Below are positions 8,062 to 12,996 of a DNA stretch of 29,917 nt, piece after piece (the stretch's first letter is position 1; each line of letters opens with the position of its first letter). A program made the position numbers and the translations under genes. The notes under the pieces were generated by a model that did no database searches, was not told the DNA's origin, and saw nothing but the letters and a program-made list of their open reading frames with translations. Origin of the DNA: Chloroflexota bacterium (GTDB lineage: Bacteria > Chloroflexota > Dehalococcoidia > RBG-13-53-26); NCBI GenBank assembly GCA_030616195.1, contig JAUWXW010000002.1, positions 1-29,917 on the forward strand. Reading direction: 5' to 3'.

Positions 8062-8112
8062 CTGGGGTGTCCCCCAGTTATATTTTCTCCCCCTCTCCTC
8101 AAGGAGAGGGGG
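8062..8112. repeat. REP-like palindromic element: two adjacent GC-rich hairpins
   Basis: First hairpin CTGGGG-TGTC-CCCCAG (8062-8077), then TTATATTTT, then a perfect 10-bp-arm hairpin CCCCCTCTCC-TCAA-GGAGAGGGGG (8089-8112). The first followed by the T-rich stretch could end transcription of the dehydrogenase operon. The arrangement resembles interspersed palindromes I associate with Dehalococcoidia genomes (recollection, not a search). The start region of the HIT gene follows within 13 bp. Confidence 0.55.
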
Positions 8113-8124
8113 TCGGGGGATGAG

Positions 8125-8469
8125 GTGAACAAAGATTGTATCTTTTGTCGCATCATAAGCGGCGAGATCCAAAGTGATATCCTTTACCAGGATGAAGAGG
8201 TCATCGCCATCCGCGATATCAACCCCCAGGCACCAACTCACCTCCTGGTGCTGCCCAGAGCCCACATTCCATCCCTGGCCGATGTCGGCGCTGACCAGAA
8301 GCAGCTTCTGGGGCATCTTGTCCATGTCGCCAACGAGCTGGCGAAAAGGGAGGGCATCTCCGACAAAGGCTACCGCCTGGTGATAAACTGCGGCGCTGAA
8401 GCTGGTCAGGAGGTACCCCATCTCCACCTCCATCTCCTCGGCGGCAGGGCAATGGGAAAGCTGGGCTAA
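8125..8469 (+). CDS. HIT family (HinT-like) nucleotide-binding hydrolase
   Basis: 114 residues from the GTG at 8125. A longer frame opens at 8017 but its first 36 codons are just the palindromic repeat; the family N-terminus is xCIFCRIISGEI, which starts here, and GGGGGATGAG precedes it. The histidine triad is H99-L-H101-L-H103 in VPHLHLHLLGG; the N-terminal CIFC pair (C5, C8) is typical of zinc-containing HinT proteins. Members hydrolyse phosphoramidates of nucleosides such as AMP-lysine. Length is standard. Probably a housekeeping gene, only incidentally next to the dehydrogenases. Confidence 0.93.
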   Translation: MNKDCIFCRIISGEIQSDILYQDEEVIAIRDINPQAPTHLLVLPRAHIPSLADVGADQKQLLGHLVHVANELAKREGISDKGYRLVINCGAEAGQEVPHLHLHLLGGRAMGKLG

Positions 8470-8574
8470 TCTAAAACCCCCTGGCTATGGCATAGGTCGC
8501 ACTAAATAGGGCGATCTTACTAACGCCAAGAGACCGCCTCTGCTCCTCTTATTGCAAACAGCCATTTCCCCCCT

Positions 8575-8645
8575 TTTTCGAACTATGGGCAAAGGGCTGA
8601 GATAGCCAATGGCCTTAAGAGCCGCCAAGGCAAATAGTTCGAAAA
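8575..8645. repeat. 12-bp perfect inverted repeat around a 47-bp loop
   Basis: TTTTCGAACTAT (8575-8586) and ATAGTTCGAAAA (8634-8645) are exact reverse complements. The enclosed 47 bp contain smaller complementary pieces (GGCT...AGCC). It may be a MITE-like end pair or a structured transcript; no coding frame spans it. The rest of 8470-8660 shows nothing I can identify. Confidence 0.5.
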
Positions 8646-8661
8646 GAGTGACACAATCCCC

Positions 8662-8690
8662 TTGACACTGTTAGAACATATGTGCTACCT
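8662..8690 (+). promoter_or_regulatory. Possible promoter with overlapping LexA-like site
   Basis: TTGACA (8662-8667), 17-bp spacer, weak -10 CTACCT. Inside the spacer is GAACATATGTGC (8674-8685), one base from the GAAC-N4-GTTC LexA consensus of Gram-positives. AAGGAGGA follows at about 8695. Downstream is the tail of a serine recombinase, so this may be the old control region of a lost mobile element gene. Confidence 0.4.
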
Positions 8691-8844
8691 TGCCCAAGGA
8701 GGACCCCTTGCATAACCTTGTTTTCGCCCAATACTTCGTCACTGCGCTAAGCAGCGCATTCAATGCCTGCTACTTCTTTGGGTACCGCTCCTCCACGAGG
8801 AGGAGGCGCATCGGAGCCATAGTGCTCGCCCTGGTGAGCCTGGC

Positions 8845-9042
8845 ATGGACAGGGCTGCCAGACAGGGCAAGAAAATCGGTAGACCAAGGGTAACCGATAG
8901 GCGAGGCTTCCAAACCCGCTACAAAACTATTTTGGAGCGCCTCTCACAAGGAGAAATCTCGAGGCGACAGGCTGCTAAAGAACTTGGGATCGGCTACGCT
9001 ACATTGAAGAGGCTGTTGGATAGCAACTTCGCTGTTGGATAG
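8845..9042 (+). pseudogene. Serine recombinase/resolvase C-terminal helix-turn-helix remnant
   Basis: 65 residues with the unmistakable resolvase linker and DNA-binding domain: MDRAARQGKKIGRPRV followed by LSQGEISRRQAAKELGIGYATLKRLL. The roughly 130-residue N-terminal catalytic domain with its nucleophilic Ser is missing; in the same frame the preceding codons are unlike it, and the region 8690-8844 in other frames gives only unrecognisable peptide. A DNA-invertase or transposon resolvase once stood here. Translation of this piece alone is possible but no ribosome site precedes it. Confidence 0.7.
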
Positions 9043-9188
9043 TTTCTGTGACCACCTAGTATCCGTACGTATGCTTGTTCTTTTTCTATCCCAGTTGCAC
9101 AAAATGAACCAAAGTGACCTGCTGAACAGACAGGCGATTGTCATGCCTGGTTACCATCACTATCTTAATCCCACTATGGGTGATACGT

Positions 9189-9335
9189 TTATCTCTTCTT
9201 TTGTTCTGCCTTCTGTGCCTTCTTTTCTAATGCTTGCTTCTTGGGCTTTTTAACATTTTTTCTACCTTTATCACCCACGTCTATGCCCCCGTCTTTAATC
9301 TCTTCTCAAGGATTACCTACACATTTTCCCGACAT
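9189..9335 (-). pseudogene. Small Lys-rich ORF interrupted by one in-frame TGA
   Basis: From an ATG at 9335 with GGAG just upstream, the frame reads MSGKCVGNP, then TGA (9306-9308), then 38 more codons, starting EEIKDGGIDVGDKG and continuing KNVKKPKKQALEKKAQKAEQ up to the TAA at 9189. The downstream part is a basic coiled-coil-like tail. The strong promoter sits 15 bp upstream in the right direction, so the gene was real. TGA may be a nonsense change from TGG or a sequencing error; an internal GTG at 9278 could give a 29-residue product. No function is recognised. Confidence 0.4.
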
Positions 9336-9349
9336 TCGCTCCAAATCGA

Positions 9350-9377
9350 ATTATAGTGTTTTCTCCATCGATGTCAA
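9350..9377 (-). promoter_or_regulatory. Consensus promoter TTGACA-16-TATAAT
   Basis: Minus strand: both hexamers are perfect (-35 at 9372-9377, -10 at 9350-9355). It is the best promoter in the window by hexamer match and can only serve the small ORF ending at 9189. Confidence 0.7.
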
Positions 9378-9582
9378 TCGTATCAGGTGTTTCAAAAGTT
9401 CTCCGCTCCCTCAGATGCGATGGACTGCACATTACGCTAGATTGTTAAGTGCTAAGGAAGAGTTTCCTCAGCTGGATTTGCCATTTCAGCCAAGATTGCC
9501 GGTAGCTGCAGTGCGGGTGAGCAAAGCTTCCTGAAACAGATCCCGTCAGCCTTCCATATAGACTAAAAGTGGTCAGCTCCCC

Positions 9583-11013
9583 CTAGAAGGCTACTTGATG
9601 CATTTGGTGATATTCAAGCACCATGTGGGCTACATTAAATGCTGAGTCGACCGCGTGATGTGTGCCACAGCCATAGCCACCGGCATCACAGCCTACGTAG
9701 AAAAGCCCTCGTAGCGGAGCCCTGGCTGAGGGCTTGTGTCGCCCACATTGGCCCACCACCTGACCCAGACCAATGACCTCACCTCCCTGTCCCGGGAGGA
9801 CGTGGTCTCTGCTAATTGCGGATATGTCAGCAGTGCCATAGCGCTCCTTGTGTTCGATATGTTGGGAGAGCTCAGGCCAGATCTTAGCTACCGTCTGCTC
9901 CAGCTTGTCCCAGAAGATCTCCTGGTCTTTCATGTCGGCACCGGGGGGGCACAAGGTAGAGGCCAGAGCACATTGCTTACCCGCAGGAGCCAGGCTGGGG
10001 TCAAAGCCCGAGGGGACTACCACGAAGACGGGAACATCCTCAGGAAGCTGGCCGGCCTTTGCTCTCTCGGCGCGTTCTAGATTGAGGTAGTTGTCATCGG
10101 AGAAGGTGATATACATGGGGTGTTCCAGCACAGGCTTGCTCAGAAAGTAGCGAATACCCGTGGATCCCAAGGAGGGAACCAGATCCTTAACATAGTTCAC
10201 GTACCCTTTGTCAAAGTGCTCCCCACCCACAAGCTTGAGCACTGTAGGTTGAAGCCCGGCGTTGCTTATCACGATGGGGGCATGAAAGGCACCTTTGTCG
10301 GTAACTACCCCACGAACCTGGCCAGCTTCGATGGTGATGCGCTCCACCCTGGTTCGTAGCCGCACTTCACCACCATAACGCTCAACTGCCTTTGCGCAGC
10401 CCTCAAATATCTTTCCGTAGCCACCCTTAAAGTAGCACCCAGCGCCGCCGCGTCTTATGTCCCGCATTGTCTCCACCATCTCTGAAGCAGCTAGAAGCTC
10501 GATGGGCACCGCAAAGATGATGTTAGCTTGTATCGCAAGGTGGCTGTAAACGGCCTGAGGTATTCGATAGCGGGAAACGAATTCGTGCCAAGTTACTTCA
10601 TCCAGGGCCTCGATCTCTCGGGGACTAAGAGAGATCATATCATTAAAGAAACGGCTGAGTCCCTCCGATTCCTCGGCCGTCGGTGGAACTGGGCCTGGCT
10701 CTTGGTAGGGCACGTATTCTCCTGACGGGCTGCGGTACAATAAAAGACTAGCGCCTTCTGGGGCTAGCAATTCGACATCCAGCTCCAATTCCCTAATCAA
10801 CTCCTCCCATCGGCTGCTGCGACTTGGTCCTCCGGTTATCGGCCAGAGCTCGTAGCTGAACCCCTTGCGGGATCTGGTCAAAGCATTGCCTCCGGGCCTG
10901 TCGTTCTTCTCCACCAGAAGGGTCCTTATTCCCTCCTTCGCCAGCAGGGCGGCACAGGCAGCCCCTCCCGGACCTGCCCCGACCACGATGACGTCGTAAG
11001 TTTCGTTACCTAT
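9583..11013 (-). CDS. FAD-dependent oxidoreductase, phytoene-desaturase (CrtI)-like
   Basis: About 476 residues. The Rossmann signature VGAGPGGAACAALLAKEG with the following VEKNDRPGGNALT is complete, and a C-terminal FAD motif GLFYVGCDAGGYGCGTHHAVDSA is present. The family (COG1233) includes carotenoid desaturases, isomerases and saturases. The frame has no ATG, GTG or TTG between an in-frame TGA and the GTG at 10986, yet the first beta strand (YDVIVVGAG) is encoded upstream of that GTG; AGGGGG sits six bases before an ATA codon at 11013, so I extend to there. Alternatively the start codon is mutated. The nearby prenyl-synthase and reductase fragment suggest an isoprenoid substrate, but this is only context. 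Confidence 0.8.
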   Translation of the reverse strand: MGNETYDVIVVGAGPGGAACAALLAKEGIRTLLVEKNDRPGGNALTRSRKGFSYELWPITGGPSRSSRWEELIRELELDVELLAPEGASLLLYRSPSGEYVPYQEPGPVPPTAEESEGLSRFFNDMISLSPREIEALDEVTWHEFVSRYRIPQAVYSHLAIQANIIFAVPIELLAASEMVETMRDIRRGGAGCYFKGGYGKIFEGCAKAVERYGGEVRLRTRVERITIEAGQVRGVVTDKGAFHAPIVISNAGLQPTVLKLVGGEHFDKGYVNYVKDLVPSLGSTGIRYFLSKPVLEHPMYITFSDDNYLNLERAERAKAGQLPEDVPVFVVVPSGFDPSLAPAGKQCALASTLCPPGADMKDQEIFWDKLEQTVAKIWPELSQHIEHKERYGTADISAISRDHVLPGQGGEVIGLGQVVGQCGRHKPSARAPLRGLFYVGCDAGGYGCGTHHAVDSAFNVAHMVLEYHQMHQVAF

Positions 11014-11088
11014 GGCGATCCCCCTCTCTCTAATGTTTTCCCATCGTGAGTGGCTTTCAGATCAGTCGATGACTTGACTGTGTGAATC

Positions 11089-11094
11089 ATTATA
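11089..11094 (-). promoter_or_regulatory. Extended -10 promoter (TGA-TATAAT) before the FAD oxidoreductase
   Basis: Minus strand TATAAT preceded by TGA, with no good -35. Start of transcription would be near 11082, about 70 nt before the ATA/GTG start region. Confidence 0.4.
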
Positions 11095-11170
11095 TCATGC
11101 CGCATGCCATGAAGTGGTTGCAATCCCTTCTTGCGCTATCTCCTGGCTTGGGATGCTCACAGTGCCCTCA

Positions 11171-11539
11171 TTATTTATTCATAACGCCCTTCAAATATGC
11201 ACCTCTTTTTTCTCCATCAAAAACTATTTGGGTTTTTTCTAATTGATCGGATAATCTTCGACAGATGGGGTGGCATAACTTGCGGTAGGTATCAATAATA
11301 GAGTTAGCTTCGGTTTTCATTGCTTGCGCCGCCATCAATCCACTTTGTAACGCATAACTAATCCCTTCACAACTGGATGGACTGATAAGACCTGCTGCCT
11401 CACCGACCAACAAAATATTATCAGTGCCGAATACGATTTCATTTAGATTGCCGATCATCGTTGCTGGATGCCCTTCTGTTTTCAAAACTTTTGTCGAGAT
11501 TTTCAGTTCTTCGGAAATCTTTTTTAAAAGCAGGTTCAT
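11171..11539 (-). pseudogene. Geranylgeranyl reductase family flavoprotein, C-terminal fragment
   Basis: 122 residues from an ATG at 11539 (AAAAGGAAAT before it). NILLVGEAAGLISPSSCEGI followed by SYALQSG is the FAD-pyrophosphate/C-terminal motif of geranylgeranyl reductases, which saturate prenyl chains of chlorophyll, menaquinone or archaeal-type lipids. The N-terminal two thirds, including the GxGxxG Rossmann motif, are absent; the frame is open further to 11713 but that part looks like out-of-frame sequence. A 47-codon ORF in another frame (11562-11705, MLPYHRAKIKVCSNYSMEVL...) fills the gap and is not recognised. Likely a decayed gene, possibly once linked to the adjacent prenyl-synthase cassette. 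Confidence 0.65.
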
Positions 11540-11676
11540 ATTTCCTTTTACTTTTTCCTTCCTACAAGAACTTGATAAAGGGGGCTTCTTCTTGGTGGTA
11601 TCTTTGAGATGTCCCATTCTTACAGTCGACATAGTGGGCGTCGAACAAGACCTCCATGCTGTAGTTCGAGCACACC

Positions 11677-11705
11677 TTGATTTTTGCGCGGTGATATGGT
11701 AGCAT
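11677..11705 (+). promoter_or_regulatory. Candidate promoter of the peptide/prenyltransferase/sensor cassette, TTGATT-17-TAGCAT
   Basis: Plus strand: -35 TTGATT (11677-11682), exactly 17 bp, -10 TAGCAT (11700-11705). Start expected near 11712, about 38 nt before the peptide ATG. Both hexamers match 4 of 6 positions, so a regulated promoter is plausible. Confidence 0.45.
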
Positions 11706-11749
11706 ACGCACACCTGTTTTGACCTTAACAGAGATACAGGGGGTATGAC

Positions 11750-11968
11750 ATGAGAAGTGGACGTCTAGCGGAGTTCATGAAAAGGGTGTTTACTGATGAG
11801 AACTTCAGACAGTCGTTTCTGTCAGAACCTGACAAGGCGATGAAGACGTTCGGGCTGAGCAAGAGGGCAAAGGGGGCCATACTGAGCATCGGCGTGGTAG
11901 CCGTAGCAGGTCTTACCGATGTCGCGCAGGTTCTGGCAGTCGTTGACCCTACAGCAATCTGGTTGTAG
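11750..11968 (+). CDS. ComX-like prenylated pheromone precursor candidate, 72 aa
   Basis: 72-residue ORF, ATG with AGGGGG six bases upstream. N-terminal half is an amphipathic leader, FTDENFRQSFLSEPDKAMKT then FGLSKRA, with the FRxxFLxxPxxAxxxxGL pattern common in leader peptides of modified peptides. A hydrophobic stretch (46-66) follows, and the peptide ends VVDPTAIWL, with a single Trp at position 71. ComX pheromones of Bacillus are cut from the C-terminus of 55-75-residue precursors and prenylated on a Trp near the end (for example ...ADPITRQWGD). The gene lies 31 bp before a ComQ-like synthase and upstream of a ComP-like receptor on the same strand. Identity with ComX at sequence level is slight; the call rests on size, the terminal Trp and the gene order. 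Alternative: an unrelated small membrane peptide. Confidence 0.6.
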   Translation: MRSGRLAEFMKRVFTDENFRQSFLSEPDKAMKTFGLSKRAKGAILSIGVVAVAGLTDVAQVLAVVDPTAIWL

Positions 11969-11999
11969 AGCTACAAAGCTCTGGTGCGGTTACTAGCGA

Positions 12000-12986
12000 A
12001 TGAGCTTAGAGAGGCAAACGGAGGCTGTCCAGGCGGAGATCATTGCTCTGCTGACTGGGGCGGGTGGTGATCAGGCGTTCTACGACATGGTGCGTAGATG
12101 GGTCCTCGATCGTGACAAAAGAGACTCTGAGGAAAGGTACTCGCCGTGGCCCCTTTTAACGCTCCAAGTGTGCGACGCGATATGTGGCGCTTGGGAACAC
12201 GCGGTGCCAGCTGCAGCAGCGGTAGAGCTTTATGCTGCCGCTGGTGACTTGCTCGACGATATCGAAGACGGTGACTATGACTTTATTCTGGAGCACGGAT
12301 ACAGTGTGGCGCAGGCTTTTAACGCGGTGGCTGGGCTATTCGTGCTCGGTCAGGAGGCGGTTACTAACCTGCTCGCAAAGAAAGTCCAGCCCCGGACTAT
12401 CATATCGGTAATGCACGCCATTACCTCCTCCGCGCTGGTTGGATGCAGCGGACAGCACGCTGAGTTTGATAGCGAAGGTGCCGACGTCTCCGAAGAGGAT
12501 TACCTGCGACTGGTGGAGATGAAATCGGGGGCATTAATCGAGTGTGTGTGTCGCGTTGGTGCTCTCCTGGCAACGGATGATCGAAGGATCGTAGATACTT
12601 ATGCCTTGTTTGGTAAGCGGCTAGGGGTGGCCGGCCAACTGGCAAACGATGCGAGGTCTATCATTAGCTCACGGCCGGGCCAGAGTGACATTGCCAGAAA
12701 GAAGAGGACGTTCCCTATCATCTATGGTTTGAAGCAGGATGATGGCCCGGAAGTTGATTTCTTGAAATCAGTAATCACCGGTCCGGGGGAAGTAACGCTG
12801 GACATGGAAAGCGAGGCAAGGCGGATACTTATGGCGCTGGGGGCGGTGCACTACACTCTGGTGCGGGCCCAGATGGAAAAGCAAAATGCGCTTGAGGCAA
12901 TAGAGAGCAGTGGCATTCCAGCTGAGGCCAACGCTAGGCTCCTTTCTTTGATTGGTCTTGACAAACACGATACCGACGTAGGGTGA
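12000..12986 (+). CDS. ComQ-like polyprenyl synthetase-fold protein (candidate pheromone prenyltransferase)
   Basis: 328 residues, isoprenyl diphosphate synthase fold. The first Asp-rich motif DDIED (86-90) is intact, GQHAEFD (151-157) and MKSGALIE (174-181) match conserved positions, but the second Asp-rich motif is degenerate: QLANDARSI (213-221) instead of DDxxD, followed by KKRTFPIIYGL. Loss of the second motif fits an enzyme that transfers a farnesyl or geranyl group to a protein rather than elongating IPP, as ComQ does to ComX Trp. Placed between the 72-aa peptide (31 bp) and the sensor (10 bp), so translated as one unit; its own Shine-Dalgarno is weak. Alternative: an ordinary prenyl diphosphate synthase supplying a lipid. 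Cytoplasmic, no membrane segments. Confidence 0.75.
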   Translation: MSLERQTEAVQAEIIALLTGAGGDQAFYDMVRRWVLDRDKRDSEERYSPWPLLTLQVCDAICGAWEHAVPAAAAVELYAAAGDLLDDIEDGDYDFILEHGYSVAQAFNAVAGLFVLGQEAVTNLLAKKVQPRTIISVMHAITSSALVGCSGQHAEFDSEGADVSEEDYLRLVEMKSGALIECVCRVGALLATDDRRIVDTYALFGKRLGVAGQLANDARSIISSRPGQSDIARKKRTFPIIYGLKQDDGPEVDFLKSVITGPGEVTLDMESEARRILMALGAVHYTLVRAQMEKQNALEAIESSGIPAEANARLLSLIGLDKHDTDVG

Positions 12987-12996
12987 AAACTTAGCC

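Larger units (their letters stand above)
9043..9582. other. 540-bp stretch with little coding potential apart from one small broken ORF
   Basis: Only the minus-strand Lys-rich ORF (9189-9335) and its promoter stand out. ATCAC...GTGAT with an inner CCCACTATGGG (about 9158-9184) could form a stem after that ORF. I see nothing recognisable in 9378-9582. Confidence 0.4.

Noticed and set aside
9306..9308. Selenocysteine at the in-frame TGA
   Set aside because: No downstream SECIS-like hairpin is evident, the residue context is not that of a redox protein, and no selenium genes are in the window.
11562..11705. 47-codon minus-strand ORF overlapping the cassette promoter
   Set aside because: It has a passable AGGTG site but no recognisable motif, and it lies in the decayed upstream part of the reductase fragment; mentioned only in that entry.
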